From NCBI GenBank assembly GCA_900769885.1, contig CAAGIG010000072.1:1-22652 (forward strand): a DNA stretch of 22,652 bases, given 5' to 3'. Positions 16,055 to 22,652 of the stretch are shown in pieces. The DNA is from Rikenellaceae bacterium (lineage in GTDB: Bacteria; Bacteroidota; Bacteroidia; Bacteroidales; UBA932). Every line of letters begins with the position of its first letter. Position 1 is the first letter of the stretch. The notes below the pieces were generated by a model that was not told the origin of the DNA, did no database searches, and was given only the letters and a program-made list of their open reading frames with translations. Both the position numbers and the translations under genes were made by a program.

Positions 16055-17251
16055 CTATTTTTTTCTGAGCCACGACTCGGGGTTCTGCTTGGTGGTCCCT
16101 TTCCATACCTGGAAGTGGAGTTCTGCATTGCCCGTCTCGTTGGTCTGGATTGATCCTATTTTTTCACCGGCAGATATTTTGTCTCCATTTTTTACGTAGA
16201 CTCTTTCAAGTTTGCAGTAAAATGTGAAGAATTCTCCGTGTTGCACTAAAACGCACTGGTTGTAACCGGGCATTATAAGTATCTGTTTTACAGTTCCATC
16301 GAAAATGGATGTCGCTTCACTTCCTTTTGCGGAAGAGATATTTATACCATTGTTGAAAGGCATCTGTATGTTTTTGAATACCGGGTGGTAGCTTTGTCCG
16401 AATTTCTGGATTATTACACCATTGTTTACAGGCCAGGGAAGTTTGCCTTTGTTCTCCGCAAATTTTCCTGACAGTTGGTAGTTTATCTTCTCGGTGGCTG
16501 TCCCTTTTTGTCCTTTTTTCTCTTTTTCAGCTTGTTTTACCGCTTCGGCGAGGATTTTTTCTATCTCTTTGTTCAGTTTCTCAACCTCTTTCTTTTTCTC
16601 TTTGAGCTTTTTCTTCATCTGCTTCTCTTGAGCAGAGAGATTTTTGATCATTTTATTGACTTTTTTCTCCTCAGAGGTGAGATTGTTGTACTCCTGGGTA
16701 CGTTCATTTTTTACTGTAAGCGATTTCTGTTTGAGCTTTCCAAGTTCCTCTCTTTCAGTTTGGAGAGCCGCTTCGGTCAGTCTGATCCGGGTTGCTTGCT
16801 CCTGAATCGATTCTGAGATGTTTTTCAGATATCTCCATCGGCGAAGCCCTTGGTTAATATCTTCACTTGCAAGAATATACATTAAGAGGACTTTGTTGTC
16901 CCGGTGTTTGTAGGCACTTAGCACAAGCCTTTCGTGATATCTCCTTAATGTGTCAAGTTTGGCTTGAAGTCGGTTTAGTTCTCTGTTTTTTATTTTGATT
17001 TTCTGGTCGTAAGTTCTGACCTCCTGCTCGATCTCCTTAATCAGTGTTTTTCTCGCTTCAATTTTCTTTTGAGTGAGGACCAGGGTGTTTACACTCTCCT
17101 TTTTTTGGGCAGTGGTGGCACTGATTTGTCGGTCAATGGCTGCAATCTCTTTTTCGATCTCCTTTTTCTGCTCCTCTTTTTGAGAAACATTTTGGGCAAA
17201 GGAGATTGTGGACAAGGTGGCAAGGAGAAAAATAAGTAGCAGATGTTTCAT
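16055..17251 (-). CDS. EnvC-type murein hydrolase activator with degenerate LytM domain
   Basis: A 398-residue periplasmic protein. It has a signal peptide (MKHLLLIFLLATLSTISFAQ), long Lys/Glu-rich coiled-coils (about 22-250) and a C-terminal M23/LytM fold (about 270-398). The peptidase metal site is lost: the usual H-x-G-x-D reads N300-N-G-I-N304, Y-x-H-L reads YCKL, and H-L-H reads ELH. This is the pattern of EnvC and NlpD, which do not cut peptidoglycan but activate N-acetylmuramoyl-L-alanine amidases during septum splitting. The amidase partner is not in the window. Its ATG overlaps the stop of the upstream TPR gene by 1 nt (TAATG), so the two are translationally coupled. The coiled-coil's antisense strand makes a spurious hydrophobic open frame. 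Confidence 0.88.
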   Translation of the reverse strand: MKHLLLIFLLATLSTISFAQNVSQKEEQKKEIEKEIAAIDRQISATTAQKKESVNTLVLTQKKIEARKTLIKEIEQEVRTYDQKIKIKNRELNRLQAKLDTLRRYHERLVLSAYKHRDNKVLLMYILASEDINQGLRRWRYLKNISESIQEQATRIRLTEAALQTEREELGKLKQKSLTVKNERTQEYNNLTSEEKKVNKMIKNLSAQEKQMKKKLKEKKKEVEKLNKEIEKILAEAVKQAEKEKKGQKGTATEKINYQLSGKFAENKGKLPWPVNNGVIIQKFGQSYHPVFKNIQMPFNNGINISSAKGSEATSIFDGTVKQILIMPGYNQCVLVQHGEFFTFYCKLERVYVKNGDKISAGEKIGSIQTNETGNAELHFQVWKGTTKQNPESWLRKK

Positions 17252-18939
17252 TATTTGCTCAACTCTTTACGTTTTTCACTTATTTTTTTGTCAATTCCGA
17301 GGGTAGGGTCGATTTTATGGGCATCGGACCAATAGAGGAAAGCCAAGTCGTATTCCCCGAGGTCGAATAGGATGTCGCCGTAGTGGTCAATGACGGCAGC
17401 GCTCCCTTTTCCTCCGTTTACAATAGCTTGTTTGATATATTTCTTTGCCTCTTCGTTTTGTCCCAAAAGGTGGAGAATCCATCCGTATGTGTCGAGATAT
17501 GTGCTGTTATTGGGCTCTGCATCAATTGTTTTTTTGGACATCTCGAGGGCCTTTTTCAACTTTTTACCTTCAAGGCTCAAATAGTAGGCGTAGTTGTTCA
17601 AAGTGGAGATGAAGTTCTCATCAATCTTTAACGCCTCTTCGTAAAATTTGAATGCTGTTTTGCTTTGGTCCAATTTGAAATATAAATCACCTAATGAGCT
17701 GTAGCAGTATTTTCGCATAGGGTGATCTTTTGGCAGGAATCCCAAAATTGTTTTATAGATATTTACAGCTTCTTCAATTTGCTCCAGTTGCCAATGGGAT
17801 ATTGCGATGATTTCCAGTATGTTCTCGTTGTTAGGGAATCGTTTTGCAACTTCTGTACCTTGTGTAATCACCTCTTCAAATTTTGAGATTGAATACATTT
17901 GTCTGAGGTAATCGTAGTTCGCAAGGAAAGATTCGGGATTGACTTCAATATTTTTTTTCAAAAGTTCAATTCCACGCTCGGTCTCTCCTACTGCAATGTT
18001 GTAATTGGCACAAAATGAGATGACTGTGGTGTCTGAGGGATGTGCTGATTCAAGGTTGGATATCAGAGTGTCTACCTTGGGTTTGAACGCTCTTATCATC
18101 TCGGGAGAAAGTATCTCCCGGGTAATGATATCGAGTTTCAACATTGTATTGACATCTGAGTTACTTGTGAATGTTCCGATATTCTTGAAAAATTCGTTGT
18201 AATCTGCTCTCATCAAAGCAACTTGTGCAATGCCATAATATGCAGGGGTGTAGTTGGGATCGAGTTCCAACGCCTGTTCAAAAAGTGAGAGTGCAGTTGA
18301 GTCTTTGTATGAGGATAGCTGGACGTCTCCAAGGAGGAAGGCGTGATGTGCAGAAGGATTCTCGTTGAAATAATTTTGTAGAAACTCATTTGCTTGCTCT
18401 TGTTGGCCATTGTAAATGAGCAGATCGTATTTGAGGTCTGCAATGTTTTTGTCTGCTCCACCTCTGATCATTTCGATTTTGTCAAGGACTTCCAGTGCTT
18501 TTGAGTATTGTTCTGCAGAACCATATAATTCTATGATTTCGTAGTAGTTGGATGATTTGTTCGGATGCTTTGCTATTAATTCCTCGTATAGTTTTATTGC
18601 CATCTCCATTTCGTTGCTCAAAGCATAGAGTCTTGCCAGAGTGGTGGTGTACCAGTCGTTGTCGGGAGAGAGGCTGCGGGCTTTGCTCAAATATCTTATG
18701 GTGTTGTCAACTTCTGATTTGTTCAGACATACCATTGCTTTATAGTAGTATGCAGCATCGTGACGGTTATCTTCTTTGATACATTTGTCCAGTAACAAAT
18801 CTGCCTTTTTCATATCTCCTGACAGAAAATGGCGGAGTGCCTCAATGTAGTAGTCTTGGGCTGAGAGTTTGCTTTGTCCGAAAGAATATACCGGAATTAA
18901 GGCAAGCAGAATATATAGAATTAAAGTTCGAGTATTCAT
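17251..18939 (-). CDS. exported tetratricopeptide repeat protein
   Basis: A 563-residue protein with a signal peptide (MNTRTLILYILLALIPVYSF, cleaved near FGQ) followed almost entirely by TPR helices. Typical pairs are DAAYYYKAMVCLNKSEVD, PAYYGIAQVALMRADYNEF, KYCYSSLGDLYFKLDQSKTA, TYGWILHLLGQNEEAKKYI and HYGDILFDLGEYDLAFLYW. I estimate more than ten repeats. There is no lipobox or enzymatic domain, so it is probably a periplasmic scaffold for protein interactions. The frame reaches 18984, but the signal peptide sets the start at 18939, which also fits the -7 box at 18969-18976. It is coupled to the EnvC-like gene, suggesting a joint role in cell-wall remodelling, although this is only inferred. 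No Shine-Dalgarno sequence is visible. Confidence 0.85.
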   Translation of the reverse strand: MNTRTLILYILLALIPVYSFGQSKLSAQDYYIEALRHFLSGDMKKADLLLDKCIKEDNRHDAAYYYKAMVCLNKSEVDNTIRYLSKARSLSPDNDWYTTTLARLYALSNEMEMAIKLYEELIAKHPNKSSNYYEIIELYGSAEQYSKALEVLDKIEMIRGGADKNIADLKYDLLIYNGQQEQANEFLQNYFNENPSAHHAFLLGDVQLSSYKDSTALSLFEQALELDPNYTPAYYGIAQVALMRADYNEFFKNIGTFTSNSDVNTMLKLDIITREILSPEMIRAFKPKVDTLISNLESAHPSDTTVISFCANYNIAVGETERGIELLKKNIEVNPESFLANYDYLRQMYSISKFEEVITQGTEVAKRFPNNENILEIIAISHWQLEQIEEAVNIYKTILGFLPKDHPMRKYCYSSLGDLYFKLDQSKTAFKFYEEALKIDENFISTLNNYAYYLSLEGKKLKKALEMSKKTIDAEPNNSTYLDTYGWILHLLGQNEEAKKYIKQAIVNGGKGSAAVIDHYGDILFDLGEYDLAFLYWSDAHKIDPTLGIDKKISEKRKELSK

Positions 18940-18948
18940 AACTGAGTT

Positions 18949-19152
18949 GTATTTCTGTATTATGATGACAAATATACGTAACAAGCGAATGAAATATAAA
19001 GTTTACTTTAAGATTTCACAATGAGCGCAGTCGTATTTCTGTAGTTTACTACAAATATACGCAACAAGCGAATGAAATATAAAGTTTACTTTGGTATTTC
19101 ACAATGAGCGCAGTAGTATTTCTGTCATAATGATGACAAATATACGCAACAA
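18949..19152. repeat. 83-84-bp tandem repeat (2.4 copies) with internal palindromes
   Basis: Three units start with GTATTTCTGT at 18949, 19033 and 19116. Units 1 and 2 are nearly identical for 84 and 83 bp; unit 3 breaks off after CGCAACAA near 19152. Each unit starts with palindrome P1: left arm GTATTTCTGT, a variable core, right arm ACAAATATAC. The cores differ yet stay self-complementary in units 2 and 3 (AGT-TT-ACT and CAT-AATG-ATG); unit 1 is imperfect. P2 lies at 18991-19017 and 19074-19100: outer GAAAT(A)/(T)ATTTC and inner AAAGT-TT-ACTTT. The region separates the divergent TPR-envC and sigma-dma operons, so it probably acts as a duplicated control region. It is not a CRISPR array, because the units are contiguous with no spacers. 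Confidence 0.9.
18969..19000 (-). promoter_or_regulatory. promoter of the TPR-envC operon, repeated upstream
   Basis: The minus strand carries TTTA (18997-19000), a 20-bp spacer and TATATTTG (18969-18976), a perfect -7 box, 29 nt upstream of the ATG at 18939. The same pair recurs in repeat unit 2 (TTTA 19080-19083, TATATTTG 19052-19059). The -7 box alone recurs in unit 3 (19137-19144). The operon may therefore have two or three tandem promoters. Confidence 0.5.
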
Positions 19153-19158
19153 ATATTA

Positions 19159-19166
19159 TAATTTTG
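19159..19166 (+). promoter_or_regulatory. -7 box for the sigma/anti-sigma operon
   Basis: TAATTTTG perfectly matches TAnnTTTG and lies 22 nt before the ATG at 19189. It begins 6 bp after the last tandem repeat breaks off. No TTTG -33 element is seen at the usual spacing; the ACAAATATAC arm of repeat unit 3 (19136-19145) occupies that position. Control by the operon's own ECF sigma factor is possible but unproven. Confidence 0.4.
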
Positions 19167-19188
19167 CATCTGATAATAGATTAAAATA

Positions 19189-19749
19189 ATGTTATCGAAA
19201 TCTTATACTACAATGTCGGACCAAGACCTTGCGCAGGAGTGTGTAAAATCAAATCCTGTGGCGCAGAAGGTTTTGTACGAGAGGTATTACTCTCGGATGC
19301 TGGCATTGTGTTTAAGATATTCTGATAGCAAAGATGATGCTAAAGATTCTCTTCACGATGGATTTATCCTCCTTTTTTCAAAAATGGAAATGTATAGTGG
19401 GAAAGGTTCTTTTGAAGGTTGGATGAGAAGACTCTTTGTCAATAATATGCTGATGAAGATTCGCAAGAAGGATATATTCAGGGAGAGTGTAAGCGTAGAT
19501 GATGTAACCTGGAATCTTCCTGTAAAGGAGGATGTTTTTGATAAGATAAGAAGTAAGGATGTTATAAAACTGATCTCTCAGATGCCTCAGGGATATAAGG
19601 TAGTCTTCAATATGATTGTTATTGAAGGGTATTCGTATAATGAAGTGGCTCAGGAACTTAATATTTCTGAAGTTTCTGTCCGTTCGCAATTGAGCAGGGG
19701 CAGGATGTGGTTGAGAGAGAGAATTTTAAAATTGGAGGACAAGCAATGA
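19189..19749 (+). CDS. ECF-type sigma-70 factor (Das-like)
   Basis: A 186-residue RNA polymerase sigma factor with only regions 2 and 4. Region 2 (about 24-100) shows LYERYYSRMLALCLRYSDSKDDAKDSLHDGF and the promoter-melting segment SFEGWMRRLFVNNMLMKIRK. Region 4 (about 128-180) has ISQMPQGYKVVFNMIVIEGYS and the recognition helix ISEVSVRSQLSRGR. Its gene overlaps the next by 4 nt (ATGA), the usual layout for a sigma factor and its cognate anti-sigma factor. In Bacteroides, an ECF factor paired with a dual membrane-spanning anti-sigma protein (Das/Dma) influences outer membrane vesicle formation. The pair here looks equivalent in layout, but orthology is inferred. An in-frame Met at 19213 is an alternative start. 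Confidence 0.9.
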   Translation: MLSKSYTTMSDQDLAQECVKSNPVAQKVLYERYYSRMLALCLRYSDSKDDAKDSLHDGFILLFSKMEMYSGKGSFEGWMRRLFVNNMLMKIRKKDIFRESVSVDDVTWNLPVKEDVFDKIRSKDVIKLISQMPQGYKVVFNMIVIEGYSYNEVAQELNISEVSVRSQLSRGRMWLRERILKLEDKQ

Positions 19750-21017
19750 AAGAAGAATTGTTTGATAAGAAAATAAAGGAACTTGTACAAGGTTTTGAGG
19801 AGCCTGCCGATGGTGCTTTATGGAGTTCGATAGGAAGTGAACTTGCACGAATAAGGAGGATCAAGTTTATTAAGCGCATTTCTGCTTATGCCGCTTCTGC
19901 TGCAGCTGTGGTGGTTGGAATTTGGCTCTTTGTCAATCCTTTGGATAGAGATGAATTGGGTGCTTCGCCATCTGATTTGGCTGTTGCAGAAAAGGAGTTT
20001 GTTGCAGAAGAAGTTGATATTGTGACAGTTGTTCCAGATATTGAAGAGATTGTAGCTGATAATTATCAACCGGAAAATAATATTAGAATTTTGTCGTCCG
20101 GGGTTCCTCAGGATTTAGGGGATATGGGAGACCCAGATGTTGAGAAAGGGCCATCTCTGTTGTCCGGAGAATCATATATGGAGGTTGCGGAGGTTTCTGT
20201 TGTGGCAGAAAGTACTCAGGTGCAGGTTATTGAGAGTGAAGTGAAATCTTCTGAATCTGTTTTGGAGGCAGAGTCGGTTGCACAAGTTGATGTTCTGGAG
20301 TCTGAAGAGGTCTCTTCTGAGGAACTTTATGGATATGAGGAATATCTTCTGGAAGATGATTATAGCAGGAAAGGGGGTTCTTTTTCTCTTTCGGCAGGGG
20401 GAAATATGAGTACTGTAGACAATGAGAGTTCAATGGTGTTTTTCCCGGGACCTTCTTTCAATGTCGGTGGTGGTCAGGGTGTTGTGGAAAATCATAGTAT
20501 CACTCCTACAGCTCCTCCTAATCACTATTTCCCGATTTCTGCAGGTTTGAACCTTACTTATTCTTTTTTGAATGATAAGATGGCTGTGGGTTTGGGTTTG
20601 AATTACAGTTATCTATATTCAAAATATGAGGCGTTGGTGGACAGACGATACGATGCAAATGTGAAACAAAGTGTCCATTATATAGGTGTTCCGCTGAATC
20701 TCTATTACAATATTGTTGGTAATGAGTATATTACCTTCTATGCAAGTTTGGGCGGAATGATGGAGAGAGCTTTGAAGATCGATTATGATGTTACCACTCT
20801 ATCCGGAGAGAAAATGGATAGATATATAACTCCCAAAGGATTTCAATGGTCTGTAAATGTGGGGGTTGGGTTTGAATATAGGTTCGTCAAATTTATGGGA
20901 ATCTATGTCGATCCCCGTTTGACATATTATTTCCAGGAGAAGAGTCAGCCTTTTACAGTAAGAAGTGAGCAGCCTTTGCAGTTCAATTTAGAAATTGGAT
21001 TCAGATTCCATCTTTAG
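19746..21017 (+). CDS. dual membrane-spanning anti-sigma/outer-membrane beta-barrel protein (Dma-like)
   Basis: A 423-residue protein that appears to cross both membranes. Residues 1-44 are a cytoplasmic helix-rich domain (MKEELFDKKIKELVQGFEEP, ALWSSIGSELARI), the likely sigma-binding part. Residues 45-63 are one transmembrane helix (ISAYAASAAAVVVGIWLFV). Residues 64 to about 209 form a long acidic, Val/Glu/Ser-rich linker. From about 210 to the end are strand-like segments of an outer-membrane barrel (FSLSAGGNMSTVD, YFPISAGLNLTYSF, KMAVGLGLNYSYLY, WSVNVGVGFEYRFV), closing with LQFNLEIGFRFHL. There is no cleavable signal peptide, so the helix stays in the inner membrane. The frame opens at 19707, but the 4-nt overlap with the sigma gene sets the start at 19746. 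The last 30 bp overlap convergent mlaF. Barrel state may signal outer-membrane condition to the sigma factor. Confidence 0.85.
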   Translation: MKEELFDKKIKELVQGFEEPADGALWSSIGSELARIRRIKFIKRISAYAASAAAVVVGIWLFVNPLDRDELGASPSDLAVAEKEFVAEEVDIVTVVPDIEEIVADNYQPENNIRILSSGVPQDLGDMGDPDVEKGPSLLSGESYMEVAEVSVVAESTQVQVIESEVKSSESVLEAESVAQVDVLESEEVSSEELYGYEEYLLEDDYSRKGGSFSLSAGGNMSTVDNESSMVFFPGPSFNVGGGQGVVENHSITPTAPPNHYFPISAGLNLTYSFLNDKMAVGLGLNYSYLYSKYEALVDRRYDANVKQSVHYIGVPLNLYYNIVGNEYITFYASLGGMMERALKIDYDVTTLSGEKMDRYITPKGFQWSVNVGVGFEYRFVKFMGIYVDPRLTYYFQEKSQPFTVRSEQPLQFNLEIGFRFHL

Positions 21018-21758
21018 TTTCAGCTGCTGAGCCATTTTTGAGGCGAAGATAAAGTCGTTCAGGTCAGAGTTGTCTGAATGGAAAATATCTTTGTTGCTCC
21101 CTTCCCAGCTTTTTCTCCCTTTGTGGATAAATACTATTTTGTCTCCTATTTCCATCACAGAGTTCATATCGTGAGTGTTGATAATGGTTGTGATGTTGTA
21201 TTCCTGTGTAATTTCCTGGATAAGGTTGTCTATAACAATGGATGTGTGTGGGTCCAGACCTGAATTTGGCTCATCGCAGAACAAGTATTTGGGATTCAGA
21301 GCTATAGCCCTGGCAATTCCCACCCTTTTCTGCATTCCTCCGGAGAGCTCTGAGGGATATTTTTTATTTACATTGGTCAAACCGACTCTGCTCAGACAGA
21401 AGTTTGCCCTTTCGAGTTTCTCCTCTTTGGACATATCTGTAAAGAAATGGAGAGGGAACATCACATTCTCTTCGGCATTGGCAAAGTCAAAGAGGGCACT
21501 TCCCTGAAACAACATTCCAATCTGGCTTCTAAGGTTTTTCTTCTCCTTTGAAGAAAGGAGATTGAAATGGGTGTCACCATAAAAAATATCCCCATTGTCC
21601 GGTTCCATCAGTCCTACAATGGTTTTGAGCAGAACTGTTTTTCCCGATCCGCTCGACCCGATTACCAGAGAACACTCCCCTGGATTGTAGGTTGCGGAGA
21701 CATCTATTAAGGCTTGTTTGCCGTCAAAAGACTTGCTTATATTTTTTATGGTTATCAT
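20988..21758 (-). CDS. mlaF: ABC transporter ATPase of the Mla/MCE lipid system
   Basis: A 256-residue ATPase that powers phospholipid movement between inner and outer membranes with MlaE. It shows Walker A GSSGSGKT (33-40), the Q-loop in GMLFQGSALFD, signature LSGGMQKRVGIARAIA, Walker B YLFCDEPNSGLDP and the switch His in TIINTHDMNSV. LFQGSALFDFANAEENVMFPL and PNSGLDP are typical of the MlaF subfamily. Its ATG overlaps the mlaE stop by 1 nt (TAATG). No mlaD (MCE protein) follows; the next gene downstream is convergent and overlaps by 30 bp. The MlaD partner must therefore be encoded elsewhere. Confidence 0.93.
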   Translation of the reverse strand: MITIKNISKSFDGKQALIDVSATYNPGECSLVIGSSGSGKTVLLKTIVGLMEPDNGDIFYGDTHFNLLSSKEKKNLRSQIGMLFQGSALFDFANAEENVMFPLHFFTDMSKEEKLERANFCLSRVGLTNVNKKYPSELSGGMQKRVGIARAIALNPKYLFCDEPNSGLDPHTSIVIDNLIQEITQEYNITTIINTHDMNSVMEIGDKIVFIHKGRKSWEGSNKDIFHSDNSDLNDFIFASKMAQQLKLKMESESNF

Positions 21759-22501
21759 TACAACATAATTTTAGTGAGCATCAGATTGGCTATAAGAATC
21801 ATTGCACTTGCTACGACTATCGCTTTTGTGCTGGAACGCCCCACGCCGAGGGAACCGCCTGTTGCGTAATATCCGTAATAAGATGATATTGAACTGATTA
21901 TAAAGCTGAATACGGATGCTTTTACAATAGTGTATAATATGTAATATTCGGTAAATGCAAAACGAAGTCCCGAAATGAAATCTTTGACCATAATCATCCC
22001 GGTGATGCTCACCAGAAGGTATCCTCCTATAATGCCGACTATGAAGCTCATAAGTGTCAATAGAGGGTTGAGCAATGTGGTCGATATGATTTTGGGAAGT
22101 ACCAGATAGGATGCGGAGTTTACCCCCATCATTTCCATTGCATCGATTTGTTCGGTGATTCTCATTGTACCGATTTCAGAAGAGATGTTGGATCCGATTT
22201 TGCCGGCAAGAATCAGGCAGACCATTGTCGATGAAAACTCCAGAATGAGTGACTCTCTGGCCATATATCCGATGTACATTTTGGGGAGTAGCGGAGAGGT
22301 CATATTGCTGGATGTCTGAATAACCAGTACTGCTCCTATGAATATGGAAATCAGCGCAATAAGTGGTATGGAGTTGACCACGAGCTTATCTGCTTCATTG
22401 AAAAAGTTTCTAATGAAGATGCTCCATTTTTCCGGTTTTCTGAATGTCTGTTTCAGAAAGAGGAAATACTTTCCTATATGGTAAAAGAAATTTGAAATCA
22501 A
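21758..22501 (-). CDS. mlaE: ABC transporter permease of the Mla/MCE lipid system
   Basis: An inner-membrane permease of about 247 residues with the MlaE domain: an N-terminal amphipathic segment (HIGKYFLFLKQTFRKPEKWS), then about five hydrophobic helices. It carries SIFIGAVLVIQTSSNM, the family block GTMRITEQIDAMEMMGVN and GGSLGVGRSSTKAIV near the C-terminus. The open frame extends to a TTG at 22528 (256 aa), but that TTG is the last part of the -7 promoter box TACCTTTG, so it cannot lie in that transcript. The next in-frame start is TTG at 22501 (MISNFFYHIG), which leaves a leader of about 18 nt and fits the family N-terminus. The start is thus uncertain and non-ATG. It is coupled to mlaF. 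Confidence 0.9.
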   Translation of the reverse strand: MISNFFYHIGKYFLFLKQTFRKPEKWSIFIRNFFNEADKLVVNSIPLIALISIFIGAVLVIQTSSNMTSPLLPKMYIGYMARESLILEFSSTMVCLILAGKIGSNISSEIGTMRITEQIDAMEMMGVNSASYLVLPKIISTTLLNPLLTLMSFIVGIIGGYLLVSITGMIMVKDFISGLRFAFTEYYILYTIVKASVFSFIISSISSYYGYYATGGSLGVGRSSTKAIVVASAMILIANLMLTKIML

Positions 22502-22525
22502 TGTTTTGTCATTTATAATAAAATC

Positions 22526-22558
22526 CAAAGGTACAAATTTTCATTTCAAATGGACAAA
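22526..22558 (-). promoter_or_regulatory. promoter of mlaEF
   Basis: The minus strand carries TTTG (22555-22558), a 21-bp spacer and TACCTTTG (22526-22533), the best -33/-7 pair in the window. Transcription would start near 22520. Confidence 0.6.
22542..22552. promoter_or_regulatory. palindrome inside the mlaEF promoter spacer
   Basis: CATTT-C-AAATG is a perfect 11-bp inverted repeat lying entirely between the -33 and -7 elements, where a bound protein would block RNA polymerase. Its short length and AT content mean it could be chance. Confidence 0.3.
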
Positions 22559-22559
22559 A

Positions 22560-22575
22560 TTTACGCGAACGTAAA
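22560..22575 (-). terminator. weak hairpin upstream of the mlaEF promoter
   Basis: TTTACG and CGTAAA form a 6-bp stem; on the minus strand the loop is TTCG and the stem is followed by TTTTG. It may end transcription from a gene beyond the window, or be part of the mlaEF control region. The remaining 77 bp to the window end hold no gene I can support. Confidence 0.25.
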
Positions 22576-22652
22576 AACTTTTGTCGCAAAAGGTAAATAT
22601 GTGCAAATGGCTATTGTAATGCTCAAAAGGGGTTGGTAATTTCGTGGTGTAG

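Noticed and set aside
16475..16816. Plus-strand open frame of 113 aa, extremely hydrophobic (Phe/Leu-rich)
   Set aside because: It is antisense to the Lys/Glu-rich coiled-coil of the EnvC-like gene; AAA/GAA codons read backwards give Phe/Leu. No promoter or ribosome site.
18949..19152. CRISPR array
   Set aside because: Units are 83-84 bp, contiguous and without unique spacers, and no cas genes are present.
22576..22652. Start of another gene at the window end
   Set aside because: Only very short frames on either strand; nothing can be supported without sequence beyond the window.

Overview
The window looks like a piece of a Bacteroidota chromosome, most likely order Bacteroidales. The evidence is the set of gene families: a SusB-like GH97 enzyme, a TPR/helix-turn-helix membrane regulator, and an ECF sigma factor paired with a membrane-spanning anti-sigma/beta-barrel protein. 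Many start codons also lack Shine-Dalgarno sequences and are preceded by TAnnTTTG-type -7 boxes. The DNA is moderately AT-rich. I saw no rRNA, tRNA, CRISPR array, insertion sequence or phage gene.

Layout. (1) 1-4945: the 3' end of an unknown gene; a convergent TPR-HTH membrane regulator; a 423-bp intergenic region with repeated TTGTAAT motifs, several hairpins and a terminator, which may encode a small RNA; then a GH97 glucosidase lipoprotein followed by a nitroreductase-like protein. (2) 4946-7203, minus strand: iorA-iorB, an indolepyruvate/2-oxoacid ferredoxin oxidoreductase whose alpha subunit lacks the usual ferredoxin domain. (3) 7305-10174, plus strand: panC-panD (pantothenate synthesis), a flippase-like membrane protein and a small outer-membrane-barrel-like protein, packed with overlaps or 1-bp gaps. 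(4) 10176-16043: a deoxynucleoside kinase on the minus strand, diverging from a plus-strand run of MBL-fold hydrolase, uvrA and a TGS/uridine-kinase-like protein. (5) 16055-18939, minus strand: a large TPR protein translationally coupled to an EnvC-type murein hydrolase activator. (6) 18940-19188: an intergenic region built from 83-84-bp tandem repeats, each holding two palindromes and a minus-strand promoter box. (7) 19189-21017: an ECF sigma factor overlapping by 4 nt a gene whose product has a short cytoplasmic N-terminus, one inner-membrane helix, a long acidic periplasmic linker and a C-terminal outer-membrane beta-barrel. This matches the dual membrane-spanning anti-sigma factor (Dma/Das) architecture described in Bacteroides. 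(8) 20988-22528, minus strand: mlaE-mlaF, ABC lipid-transport genes with a well-formed promoter containing a palindrome.

The right-hand third (16-22.6 kb) is an envelope neighbourhood: peptidoglycan hydrolase control, outer-membrane stress sensing and lipid trafficking. The most interesting items are the sigma/dual-membrane anti-sigma pair, the palindromic tandem-repeat promoter region beside it, and the candidate structured RNA upstream of the GH97 gene. Start sites were moved inward from the longest open frame wherever a signal peptide, family alignment or promoter box demanded it.
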